Shown here piece after piece: positions 1-11,298 of a DNA stretch of 64,000 bases. Source of the stretch: Labia minor (Eukaryota; Arthropoda; Insecta; Dermaptera; Spongiphoridae); the NCBI GenBank assembly GCA_963082975.1, contig OY720345.1:4167001-4231000 (forward strand), read 5' to 3'. How positions within the stretch are numbered: the first letter of the stretch is position 1; every line of letters starts with the position of its first letter. The notes beneath the pieces were generated by a model. It was not told the origin of the DNA. It did not search any database and saw only the letters and a list, made by a program, of their open reading frames with translations. A program made the translations under genes and the position numbers.

Positions 1-3000
1 CATATATTGAGTTTGAAAATTGTCCTATCACATGAAATGGACCCATTCGTATTTGATCCAACTTTCTTCTGTTTATCTTATTTCCTGTTTCAATGTACAC
101 TAAATCACCTTTTTTAAATTTTAATTCCTTTCTCCTCTTGTCAATATTAATTTTATTTTTTTGAAAACTAACTAAAGAGTTTTTAATAGCTTCTTCTCTA
201 TCTTCTTTTACACTACTTACTCTCGCTAAACTATCTGGTGTTATTTCTGATTTTATTCCATATAATAGATATTTTGGAGCAAAACCTGTCACTGTATGAA
301 TTGTTTTGTTATATTCCTCAATGCACTCATTTAATACAATCACCCAAGATCTTTTATTTCCTTCATTTATTTTACATCTTATTCTATTCACAATCGTCTG
401 ATTTACACGTTCAACCATTCCATTTGATTCCGGGCAATCTACATCCGTAAAAACTATATTTATGTCTTCGATTTTTACAAAGTTTCTAAATTCTCTAGAA
501 TTTATTGCACTATATTGATCGCATAATAATAATTTTATTTTGTTAGGCTTTTCTATTTTTTTAATTAATCTTATATAATCCCGTGCTGATTGTGTCTCCG
601 ATGGTACTGCATAAATATATCTGGTTAAATGATCAATCAATAAGTGGAGATATTTTTTTTTAGATCCATTTCCGGCAAATCCTCCTATTGTGTCCATTGA
701 AACTATTTCATATGGTTCTTTAGCTGGGCCTAGTTGTGACAATAAACCAATAACTCTGCCCTTTCTTGACTTATTTAAAATGCAAATTTCACAATTTTTA
801 CATATATTATTAATCATTTTATCCATTTTTTTAAAATAATATTGTGGTCTTATTATCTTTATCATTTGTTTTACTCCAATATGTCCATAAATTTTGTGAA
901 CTTTCTTGCACAATTCCAAACCTAATCTCTCTGATATATATATTCTAAGATTTGCCTTTGTACATTTAAAGTAAATATTACCTTTATAATTTATGTCAAT
1001 TGACTTTTTTATTTCATGCTCATTTAATTTCTGATCATCTATAATCTCATTCATTGTCACTAAATTCACTACTTCTAAGACATCCTCTTCATTCTCAAAA
1101 CTTTCTAACACTGGATTTCGAGACAAAGAGTCTGCTTCCACATTTGAGGATCCTGGTGCATACATGATTTTGAAATCATACTGAGACAAATAATGCATAA
1201 GATCCCCAAGAGGTTCATCTGTTCTAGCTTTCACACGCAAAGTCTCCAAAGGTTTATGATCTGAGATTATATTAAATTTTCTTCCTATTAACCAGTGTTG
1301 CCAGTAAACAATTGCTTCCTTAATAGCCAAACACTCTAGATAAATAGCTTTTCTTTTCTTTTGGCCATTACTCAACTTTTTAGAGAAATATGCAACTGGA
1401 TGTAGAAAACCATCATCATCAGGCTGTTTAAAGACGGCGCCTAAACCTTCTCCACTTGCATCCGTGTATATGAACACCTCTTTTTTTTCATCATATATTT
1501 TTAATATGGGACTCGAACATAAATACTCTTTTATTAATTTAAAAGATTCCTCACATTTACAATCCCATTTGAAATTAACATTTTTTCTTAGTAGATTATG
1601 TAATGGTTCCAGGAGTTTCACAGCATTTTCAATGTATTTATAATAAAAATTTACCTTTCCTAAAAATTGTCTTATGTTTTTCTTACTTTTAGGTGTTTCA
1701 AATTTTTGTATTGCTATGAGATTGTCCTTGTAAGGCATTATTCTCCCTTTTTCTATAATATGTCCTAAATATTTAACAGCATTCTTTGCAAATATGCATT
1801 TTATTAATTTTAATTTGAATCCTTCTCTTTTAATCATATCCAATACTAACTCAATATGTTTCATGTGTTCCTCAAATGTATTTGAAAAGATTAATATATC
1901 GTCAATGTAGTTAACACAAAAACTGTCTAATTTATTTCTTCTTAATAAGTTTGAGAGTATCCTTTGAAACACACTACTTGAGATTCTTAATCCGAAAGGT
2001 AAAACATTCCACTGCCAATGGCCCTTTTGTGTGACAAACCCTAATTTTTCTCTATCCTTATTTCTTACAGGAATTGACCAGAAAGCCGAGTTTATGTCCA
2101 ACGCAGAAAACCATGAACAATCGCCTGCTTTTACCATTATATCTTCTATTCTTAAAAACGGTTGACTCTCTGGTACAACTAACTTATTCAATTCCCTGAA
2201 ATCGCAACACAACCTTTTTCTTCCAGCTTCATCCTTCTTGTATGCCATTGTTACAGGAGCAGCAAAAGGGGAAGATGATTCTTCTATAAGACCTGCCTCC
2301 TGTAACCTCTCTACTTGTTTTTCAATTTCCTTCTGATCAGGCAAAGAACTTCTATATGGTTTCTTTGATATATATTTATATTCTCTCAATTTGACCACAG
2401 CTTCATAATTTTTTACTTTCCCTGTATCATATTTATCTTTAGCAAATATGTTTTTTTTATTAATTAATAATTTTTTTAATTCATTTCTATTATCCTTATT
2501 TAAATGATTTAAATGGGATTCATATTCATCCAAGTCGATGTATTCATTCAAGTTTATTTCTTTATAATCTTTTCTTTTGTATTCAATATTTTTATTTTTA
2601 TATCTGTCTCTATTATTTTGACTATTTATATTATTATCAATTTCAATATCTTTTATTTCTTTTGTAACATTTCCAATTTTTTGAAATATTTTTAATTCCT
2701 CATTTTGTATTAATTTAAATTTTTTTATTGCGTCAAGTCCAAGTAACATGTCATATGAAAAATTATTATTTTTAATTATATAAACATTCAATGTATCCGA
2801 AATTTCATTTATCTTCAATTGTAAGTGGGCCCGGCCTTCAACAAAACTTATCCCGTTAATCGTCTTAAATATAATATTTTCCCTTTTTATTTTTTTTTTT
2901 ATTTCTTTCATAATTACTTTATAATTAATAAGAGATACATTTGAACCCGTATCATATACTGCTTTGATATTTTTATTTTTGTTAATTACTACATTTAATT

Positions 3001-3039
3001 TTATTAACGGTATTGTTCTGCCGGGGCTTATACGTTTTT
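1..3039 (-). CDS. pol: Gypsy pol: protease, RT, RNase H, integrase (runs off edge)
   Basis: The retroelement polyprotein. Seen in order on the minus strand: an aspartic protease with DTGSNVSLI near 2925-2953; a reverse transcriptase with the YIDDILI active site near 1890-1910; an RNase H region with DHKPLETL and VEADSLSRN near 1110-1260; an integrase zinc finger with HKIYGHIG and CKNCEIC near 780-905; and integrase core aspartates in SMDTIGG (about 694) and DQYSAI (about 510), with the glutamate in NGMVERVN (about 410). The window ends in the integrase C-terminal part. The sampled motifs share one frame, which is the -1 frame relative to gag. The open frame runs to position 1, so the C-terminus is not visible. 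Confidence 0.9.
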
Positions 3040-4077
3040 TTCATTCGAAACCATCTCTTCCAAACAGTTTATACTAATTTTTTTATCATATATTTTTTTA
3101 TTAAAACACTTCTCAACTGGATGATATCGGTCTCCTTTTTCCAATCCTTTACATATATAACAAGGAACCTTCTTGACATTTATATCTGTTTTTATTTCAT
3201 TATTTTTCTTTTTTATTATAGCCCAATCATATTTTCTTAGCATATTAATTAATTTGTTGGTATTTGTCACCTCATCTTTATCTACTATATTCTGAATATG
3301 AATGGGTAAACCTACCATAATATGATTTACTTTTGAGGTTTCTGAAATGGAAGGCTCAGCTTCTACTAATAATCTTTCTTTTTTCAGACAGTAATCGATG
3401 ACCGATTCTCCCATATATCTATATTTATATGCATATCTCACATCCGACCACCCTTTACTCGCATAAACTAATAAGAAGGATTCTCTCCATTCACTCCAAT
3501 TACTATCAATAATTTTTTTACTGTTAATCCTGTACCAGTCATTGGCATTTCCTTCTAAAAATAATCGCAATGTTTGTATTTTCATGGAATCTATTATTAT
3601 TTGATGCCTATGACATTCACTTTCAAATGTTTTTATCCATTCTTTAGCATTTTGTTGAATGCCTATGAATTTCTCAATATTAAATTTTTTTTCAATCTCT
3701 AATAAATTTATTTTATTCACATAATCATAATCCAGTTTCATCTCTAATGGATTAGATTTTTCTATATTTTCAACAAAAACTTCTTCCAGCATATATCCAT
3801 CAAATATAAAATTATCTTTTTCATCTAAATATCTTTTTTTTAATTTTTCTGACAATGCAATATTTATGTTTCTGAAATTTCCCTGTTTTAACATACTCTT
3901 ACATCCTAATTTCACTGTACTTAGCTGAAAGAGGTCCTGATGTTCACTTTCATGCTGGCTCTCCGTTGGGAATGCATATATTTCATCACTGCCCAGAAAT
4001 TTTATGGTCTTGATTTTATTCACCAATTTTCCTTCTTCAAATTCCTTAACGATGTGAATCTTTATATCAGAAGGCAT
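3028..4077 (-). CDS. gag: Gypsy gag-like protein
   Basis: Open frame of 349 residues directly upstream of pol. The middle part (FLEGNANDWYRI, SEWRESFLLVY, and a cluster of basic and aromatic residues) resembles the capsid region of Ty3/gypsy Gag proteins. Near the C-terminus the cysteines and histidine in CYICKGLEKGDRYHPVEKC form a zinc-knuckle-like group, with wider spacing than the usual CX2CX4HX4C. The first ATG of the frame is taken as the start. The role is to form the particle that packages element RNA. Identification rests mainly on position and the knuckle-like motif, because Gag proteins diverge quickly. Confidence 0.8.
   Translation of the reverse strand: MPSDIKIHIVKEFEEGKLVNKIKTIKFLGSDEIYAFPTESQHESEHQDLFQLSTVKLGCKSMLKQGNFRNINIALSEKLKKRYLDEKDNFIFDGYMLEEVFVENIEKSNPLEMKLDYDYVNKINLLEIEKKFNIEKFIGIQQNAKEWIKTFESECHRHQIIIDSMKIQTLRLFLEGNANDWYRINSKKIIDSNWSEWRESFLLVYASKGWSDVRYAYKYRYMGESVIDYCLKKERLLVEAEPSISETSKVNHIMVGLPIHIQNIVDKDEVTNTNKLINMLRKYDWAIIKKKNNEIKTDINVKKVPCYICKGLEKGDRYHPVEKCFNKKIYDKKISINCLEEMVSNEKNV
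3034..3040 (-). other. Slippery heptamer AAAAAAC at the gag-pol overlap
   Basis: On the element strand the heptamer A AAA AAC lies in the gag frame just before the end of gag. The pol motifs lie in the -1 frame. A AAA AAC is a classic -1 ribosomal frameshift site, and programmed frameshifting between gag and pol is known for this group. I did not work out a downstream pseudoknot. Confidence 0.6.
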
Positions 4078-4442
4078 GTTTCCAATCTTGAAAAGAATCG
4101 ATTTATAAGTATGTTCAGGGATTCTGGTAACTAAATCGATTTCGTTCTCTGTAAAGATTTTTATTCAATATTAATTTTTTTTTACATTGATTATTTACAA
4201 TATTAGAAATATAAATTACCTGTAAAGAAATCGATTCTAAAGTTGATTCTTCCAGATAATTCTTACAAATGCCAAATATAAATTATTAACTAATAATTCT
4301 AATTAAAAATTATCCTATTACAATTTATATTCGTCTTTAATCCATTCTAAAATTAGTTAGTTGATTCTTATAAATAATACAAACAATATCACTAACAGAT
4401 GGCGGTGACTAAAGGGTACTATATAGCAGTGACTTTGTTACA
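4078..4442 (-). repeat. Probable 5' LTR plus untranslated leader of the gypsy element
   Basis: This is the non-coding stretch between gag and the adjacent SINE. On the element strand it starts TGTAACAAAGTCACTGC, continues through an AT-rich region and ends just before the gag ATG. TGT at the outer edge fits an LTR start. The inner LTR end and primer-binding site are not resolved, and the partner LTR is outside the window, so the boundaries are provisional. Confidence 0.5.
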
Positions 4443-4450
4443 TATATATA

Positions 4451-4711
4451 AAAACTCTGACTTTTGTACGTCCTACGCAAGAACAACGCCTATCAAATCG
4501 GTTATATCAATGAGGTGTCCTATGATCAGTAGGACGTGTCCTCTCAACCTTTACCTTGATTTTCAATTATCAAGTAGCTTTTCCCCAAGGATGGGTTGAC
4601 TCCGTCCCATAGACCTCAGCTGGGGAAATTCCCTTGCCAGGCCCGGGACTTGAACCCGGGACCATGTGAATGTGAGGCAGGTTCGCTACCCACACACCCA
4701 ATGGCGCCTTC
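4451..4711 (-). repeat. tRNA-derived SINE, copy 1
   Basis: On the minus strand it starts GAAGGCGCCATTGGGTGTG. A tRNA-like head follows with a perfect pol III B box (GGTTCAAGTCC) inside a strong stem (CCCGGG/CCCGGG), then a shared body (CTATGGGACGGAGTCAACCC, GATCATAGGACACC) and a 3' end AGTCAGAGTTTTT. Four other loci in the window share this layout. Part of the body is missing compared with the other copies. Both flanks are (AT)n. Confidence 0.85.
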
Positions 4712-6010
4712 TATATATATATCTATATCTATATAGATATATATATATAAAGTATAAAATTAATTTTGATATATATTAGAATATAAAAATTAAATAAACT
4801 TTTTAAGAGAATTGGAAGGACAAAGGCAATCTTCTGAGAGTTTATTTTACGTTTAGTATTTTAGTTGGATATCACGTCACGAATTTTATGAGTGTAAAGT
4901 GAGGATCATAAACGACAAACTTCCAAACAGTAAAAACAAAAGGATGAAATGATTAGAAACTGAACAATTTTTAATTGTATTTCGTTTAATAGATAAAAAC
5001 TATAAGAATTAAATTTTTGTTTGAACTATTAACATAAATTAAATATTTTACGATTTTTGTTCAATTTTTATATTTTTAAATTTAAATTAAATTTTTAAAA
5101 CTCAACTTAACATTCAGTTCATGATTCATATTCTACTAAATTAAACTGTTTACGAAATCATAATAATTGTTTTAAGCTCTGGTACGAATATATTAAAAAA
5201 TAATATAATAAAAATTTTGATATCACTGTGAGTCAAAATTATTATATTTTCTTTTTAAATTAATAATAATCATTTTTTGTTAATTAATAGAGATCATTTT
5301 CGCAATTTATATCAATATATCATTTCATTGACAAAATATTAATAGCTATTAAAAAATAAAATATTTTATAATTTATTTTGTTGAAAAATGATATTCTGAT
5401 ATAAAAATGCAAACCCAATTAAAACGTTGAAATATAACCTCTCTCTCTCTTTCGCATATAATAAATACTCACTGATATTAATTGAATTCAGTATATTACT
5501 AAAATAATTAATAATATAATAATTATAATAAAAAAAAATTTTAAATAAAAAACCTTTTAACTAATATAAAATAGAATTATGTTATTAAAAAAATCCATTC
5601 AACTGAAAATGTTTTTTTTTTAAGGAATCCTACAGAAAGTTATAATTGAGAATAATATAAGCAAATTTATTTAATTATTAATGAAGAATTTCTGTTAAGC
5701 TACAAACGACATGTATTTTCAATTAATTTTATAAATAATATTATTTTTTTTATATACATTACAATCCAGTTAGTACTAATTAATTAGTTATTACAATTAT
5801 CTTATTATTATTATTATTATTTTTACTTTGTCAATCATAAGTCATTATTAGAAAAAAGTAACTTTTGAAAATATATTATTTATTGATTTCATGAAATAGC
5901 AAGAGAAGGTAGAATGTGTAATTAATTTATATACAAATACTATATATTATATTTTATATAATTATTAATATGATTAAGTATATTATAGTAATATTTTTAA
6001 AATAAAAAAA
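4712..6010. other. AT-rich intergenic or intronic DNA, no gene seen
   Basis: Very AT-rich with dense stops in all frames. An interrupted (AT)n tract runs right after the SINE, and a TTA run lies at 5805-5820. Nothing coding or repetitive is recognised. Confidence 0.6.
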
Positions 6011-8357
6011 ATACTATTCGTTTAAAAAATATAATAACAAAATTCCGAAAGTTAATTAACATAATAATTAAAATAATTATTTATTCATCTTAATATAGAA
6101 TCCATAGAACTTAGAAGATATGAGAGTAAAATAAATATTAATTATTTTAAAAATTTTATTTTTAAATAAATATATAATTAAATACATTTACGTTTTTTTA
6201 CAAGTATCATTTGAATAAGTAAAAGAAAAAAATAAATAAAAAAATAAATCAAGATTTTGATGTTTTTATACGTTTTGAAGGTTCCTGAATCATTTTCACT
6301 AAGGTTGAGGAAAAAAAATGAAAAATTAATTTATAATTAATTAAATTAAATTTAAATATAATATATGTTATAATCTATGTTTAATCCAATTCAAATTTGC
6401 GAGATAGTCGAGTGGAGACACTCCAGCTTATTTTTATTTGTATAGAACAATTTTCCTTTCCATAAACGAATAATATCTAAAAAGATTGATGTCGTAAAAA
6501 AAAAAAAAAAAAAAAACTTTTAGATTTATTTGGGGGTACACTCATTCAATCATCAATGTGAAATGAACATTTATTTAATTCGCTTAAATGATAGTTAATT
6601 CATTACGATTGCCATTTTTGGCTGTCATAATAATCATCTATTATTTTACCAACAAACCTACGTTTGTTTTATCTAAAGTTTAATTGAAAATATAAATAAC
6701 AAATATAAAATATGAAAAAAATTAAAATTAATAATTTTAGCAAATTTAATGTTATTATTTATAGGTATTATCTAAAAATTTATTTGGTGATCAGTATAAA
6801 TTGCATTAATGAATAATCAAAAAAAATTGTTTAAAAATAACTTATTATACTTTCATACTCACTTCTCTAATAAAATTTTTATAATTTTTTATGTAATATT
6901 GTTAAATTATCTTTAAATGTTTTCTTTATAAATATATATATATATTTAATTTAATTATTTTTTTTTTTATCTGATATCATAAATGCAAGTGCTTGTAGTA
7001 TGATGAGTACTCGGTCACGTATTTATTTAAGCCTTTTCTAAATGAATTCCAGGGATAATAAAAAAAAGTAAGATTTAATTGACCCTCCAATCACTAAATC
7101 AATATTTCCCTTTAAGTTAAAATTGATAGATTTGTTTGTATAGCAAAAGTCCTATAATGAGTTCATCTTTCCATCCTTTCTAAAATTGAATCGTTTGCCC
7201 TTCCCCACAACGATGGGGGCAAAAGGGATTGTGAAAATGGAAAATTCCTATGGAGATGTGGACTTCTCTCTCCTCATTTAAATTAGATACAATTTTTTTT
7301 TTTCATTCAGCTCAAACTTTTTTAAACGGAATCTTTTTTTAAGCACCTCTGCTCTTTCTCTCTCTTCGAAGAGAATTTTAATTCTTTTTTACCCCTTTAA
7401 TCTACCTGGCCTATCCAATGACTTTTTTTTATATTTATCCATGGACTAATTTTAACCTTGGAACTTTTTTCACAATAAAAATGTGATAATAACGTTCTTC
7501 TTTCTTTCATATTAACATTCTTGAATTAAAAATCAATTTTATCCATTAATTATTATTCATATTAAATATATATATATATATATTATACCAAATATTAATT
7601 TAAATTTAAAAATTAGTGTAATTATGGTATACATTAAATATTATTCATAAATAGAACAATTTTATCAATAGGTGGACATTTTGATAAGTCAGTTCTTTAA
7701 AGAACAATTTTGTATAGATTATACTTAAACTTTAGATAAAACAAATGTAGGTTATGTTGAAAAAATAATAGATAGGCAAAAAAAATGGCAATCTTAATGA
7801 ATTAACTATCATTTAAGCGAATAAAACAAATGTTCATTTCACATTGATGATTGAATGAGTCTACCCCCAAATAAATCTAACTTTTTTAGTTATTTTTTCT
7901 TTCTACGACATCAATCTTTTTAGATATTATTCGTTTATAGAAAGGAAATTGCTCTATACAAATAAAAAAATAATAATAAAGAATAAATATAGAGCCGTAA
8001 TCAATTAATGAGAATGAATTAATCAATCTATAATATTTATCATTATAATTTATTAATAGAATTCCAATAAATTCCATTTAATATCAGATTTTTAAGATTT
8101 AATGTAATCTTATACAAGATTTTGTTTTCTTTTTTTCTTTTTTTTTCTTTTACTTATTCAAATGATACTTGTAAAAAAATGTAAATGCATTTAAGTATAT
8201 ATTTAAAAATAAAATTTTTAAAATTATTAATATTTATTTTACTTTCATATCTTCTAAGTTGTATGGATTCTGTATTATGATGAGTAAATAATTATTTTAA
8301 TTATTATATTAATTAACTTTCGGAATTTTGTTATTATATTTTTTACACGAATAGTAT
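6011..8357. mobile_element. Foldback-type element with long inverted arms
   Basis: The left arm (about 6011-6685) and right arm (about 7720-8357) are inverted copies. Outer ends are ATACTATTCG and CGAATAGTAT. Further matching pairs are CCGAAAGTTAATTAAC with its complement near 8310, the TTACAAGTATCATTTGAATAAG stretch near 6195 with its complement near 8155, and the ATTTGGGGGTA region near 6530 with its complement near 7865. A TA dinucleotide at each outer edge is compatible with Tc1/mariner-style TA insertion. The roughly 1 kb between the arms shows no transposase. The left arm contains a family A insertion that the right arm lacks. Confidence 0.65.
6252..6431 (+). repeat. Family A HINE-like element, internally deleted copy
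   Basis: Contains the family A 5' subregion (GATTTTGATGTTTTTATACG through CACTAAGGTTGAG) fused directly to the AT-rich 3' part and the terminal GCGAGATAGTCGAGTGGAGA, CACTCCAGCTTATT. The extreme 5' end and most of the core are missing. It sits in the left arm of the foldback element, so it arrived after the arms formed, or its counterpart was lost from the other arm. Confidence 0.8.
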
Positions 8358-9291
8358 AGATTGCTTCAATTCGATACACTTGTATAATTTTTATCTTTAC
8401 CTTTAATTTATTTTTTTATTTTAACGTATGCCACTACTAAACTCGAAAGTTGGTCCCTCTAGCAACCACACCTAATTATTCTATCTACTTTTTATATCAT
8501 ACTATATTTTATTCTATTTATTTATTTATTTATTTGTGTTAATATATTTCTTATTTTGCTAAATACTGAATTTTTTAAATCTAATAAAATTCAAATTCTT
8601 AGCCCAAATTTTTATCCAATATTTGTAAACTTTAAATATGCAAATATTTAATGAATTCTATTTTTATTTTCTATTTTATTCCTATCCCAATGGATTAATT
8701 ACACTTGATAATGTTTTAATTAAAATAACTTTGTTTCCAAACCGATGTCAGTTGAAGTTGAAATTTCTTTGAAGTTGACCAAATGTGATTCTATTTCAGT
8801 GTATTTTCTGACGTGTGAAAATCTCGTTTTTAAGCTGACTTAATTCAAGAGAGAAGGCGTTTCCGATTTCTACTCTTCGTTCGGGAACAACGAGACCTCT
8901 CAGCATGAGGATACCTTTAGGGCCTCGCTCCCAACACCCCCCCCCCCCTCAATCTCTCCTGGACTTGTCTGACCACTTTCGATGATCATTAAGTCAAAGG
9001 ACTGGCCCGAACATAAACACTTTCTTCCATGTGATCTAACCTTGCTTCAAGTTTCTTGATCCTATTCACAAAGAACAACCAAAAGACATTCCATCGATTA
9101 ATCGTAATCCTTCATCAGAAAATAAAAGCCTTTCTTAAATAAAACGTTAATTATTTAAATAAATAAATAAATCAACTTCGCCGTTAGCAAAATTGGAATC
9201 AATCAATAAAGATCGAGATTAAATCATTTAATGATTTTCTATTCTCTTGTCGACGTTATGTAAGTAGATCTGGGATGCTCTTTACGTAAGT
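8358..9291. other. No gene recognised; a less AT-rich patch at 8850-9000
   Basis: Mostly AT-rich. A patch around 8855-8990 has higher GC and a C-run (8938-8949) but no convincing reading frame. (TTTA)n-like tracts lie at 8515-8535. Confidence 0.5.
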
Positions 9292-9376
9292 GGGAAAGTG
9301 CTCGGGGTACGAACCCGGACCCTCAGCAGCCTCCCTGGGTCAAACCGTGCTCCATGTGCCATGTGCCAACTTTCCC
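9292..9376 (-). repeat. tRNA-like sequence, possible SINE head or tRNA pseudogene
   Basis: On the minus strand GGGAAAG and CTTTCCC bracket 85 bases and can pair as an acceptor-like stem. An A-box-like TGGCACATGG and a B-box-like GGTTCGTACCC are in the right order. The T-arm and acceptor spacing is not that of a functional tRNA. The 3' part (GGGTTCG..CCCGA..CACTT..CCC..TTAC) is also seen at 63016-63120, which suggests a second tRNA-derived SINE family. Confidence 0.35.
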
Positions 9377-10518
9377 AAACCAAATGGAAGAATAAATGGG
9401 CATTCGTACACCGACAGTTTTTTTTTTTCAATTAAACTTGCGATTTTATATTAAATCGAGTGACATACATTTCTTAAGCAATTTAATCAAAGTGCGTATC
9501 GAAAAGGTCAAAAAAGTTAATTGATTTTTTTAAAACCATATTTGATTGAAGAAGAAAAAAAAATTAAAACCCGGTTATGCTATATTATATTAAATTTAAG
9601 GAAAAAAAATATTACATAATTTCTTGATAATTTGTTTTCTTATCTATTTATAAATTTCTAAATCATTAATTATCAAGTGTATCAATGAATAATTTAATAT
9701 AGAATTAACATAAACATAAATCTTGAAATCTTTTCTGTCTTTTTCTAAACAAACAAATATTTTTGTTCAGAAATTTTTAATTCGGATTAATTTTAAACAT
9801 AACATTTTTAAAATTCTTTGTCTAATTTATTATTTCTTGATTCAAGGTGATTAAATTCCATTTCTTTTTTTTTTTAGAGATTTTTATCAAATTTAATATG
9901 ATTCAGTTATTATAACCTTGAATTTTGTCATTTTCGTTAATTTTATATATATACTGAACTAAAATTGAACTGAACAAAATTGTGTTGTTCATTTACCTAA
10001 ATACATTTTCTAATAAAGGATCAATGTATATGTATAATTATTTTTGAATAAATGATGAAGTTTTTTTTTTTTTTTTAATTTCCATATCCATATTTTATGT
10101 ATCTAATTAATCTACATAGTTAAAATATTTTCTGAATTTTTAATTTAGCATTTATAAAGGAACCGCTTGGAACATTTAAATGTTTATTTAATTTTATTTA
10201 ATTTAATTTTACAATTATATATTATAATAATTTTGCCAAAGCTAGATACCTTTGTAGTAATAGTATTAATAATATAATAATAATAATAATAATAATAATA
10301 TCTATTTATCTAACAGATATACGTAGCTTTGATCTGAATATTATTAATATATATTTTCAATTTCAGTTACGAACTACTGAACCACTTGAATTATACAAAT
10401 GTCTCGATATTAATACTCATTAATTAATATATATATACATATATTGACACCTAATGATTTTTTAACAAATTAAGAAATAAATAATTCTTTTTATTTTTCC
10501 AAAATGAGATATAAATTA
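9377..10518. other. AT-rich DNA with microsatellites, no gene seen
   Basis: Poly-T runs (9419-9428, 10062-10076), a TAA-type run (10270-10301) and short (AT)n. No ORF of note. Confidence 0.6.
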
Positions 10519-11298
10519 TAGCTGGAGTGTCTCCACTCGACTATCTCGCAATTTGAATTGGAATAAATAACATAATATATTATATTTAAATTCAATTTAA
10601 TTAATTATAAATTATAAATTAAAATTAATAAATAATATTTATTAAACCAGCACATGTTTGGCTCTTGGTTGATGGCACCACGTCACGTGTTGGCGCGTAA
10701 GATTTGCAATGTTGAAAAATTTATTATGGTACTTTCAGAGCGATTCATTCAAGCTGAAATTCTATATATAACAGTTTTATACAATTTTTAATCATGTGAA
10801 AAATTATCAAACATATTGCTTTATTTTTACGGTCACTTTAGAGGAAATGTAGATAATGACCCTCTTCCCGTTGAGCTACATTTCTCAAAAGTTGATAAAA
10901 AACTACGAATTTTGAATAATGCCCATGTACCAAATTTCATGATTCTAGCTCAAACCGTTTTTGCGTAATCTTGTCTACATACACACACATACACACAGAG
11001 AGACATTTTTCTCAACCACAATCAAAACGTTGTAGGTAATGACTCTCTTCCGGTTGAGCTACATTTCTCAAAAGTTAATAGAAAACTACGAATTTTGAAT
11101 AATTCCCGTATACCAAATTTCATTATTCTAGCTCAAACCGTTTTTGCGTAATCTTGGTTACATACATTCACACATACACACACAGAGAGACAGACATTTT
11201 TCTCAACCTTAGTGAAAGTGATTCAGGAACCTTCAAAACGTATAAAAACATCAAAATCTTCCTGATCGCAATACTATACTCAGTTGAGATAGTAAAAA
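10519..11298 (-). repeat. Family A HINE-like element, with internal tandem duplication
   Basis: On the minus strand it starts TTTTTACTATCTCAA and ends ACTCCAGCT at 10521. The core segment holding AATGTAGCTCAACGGG, the AAATTTGGTA motif and a CA/TG microsatellite is present twice (about 10850-11020 and 11027-11206), which makes this copy longer than the usual 610-640 bp. The two units differ at several sites, so the duplication is not very recent. Confidence 0.9.

Larger units (their letters stand above)
1..4442 (-). mobile_element. Ty3/gypsy LTR retrotransposon, partial (cut by window edge)
   Basis: A fossil-type LTR element read right to left. In transcription order it has an LTR/leader region, gag, then pol with protease, reverse transcriptase, RNase H and integrase. 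That order (integrase last) defines the Ty3/gypsy group. The 3' end of pol and the 3' LTR lie beyond the left edge. In the parts I read it looks whole, with no obvious break, which suggests a fairly recent insertion. Age cannot be given without the second LTR. The outer end near 4442 starts TGTAACA on the element strand and abuts an (AT)n tract and a SINE. I could not assign a clade or a primer-binding site. Confidence 0.9.

Noticed and set aside
4451-4711. Functional tRNA gene
   Set aside because: The tRNA-like head is fused to a body shared by five loci and lacks proper acceptor pairing. It is a SINE.
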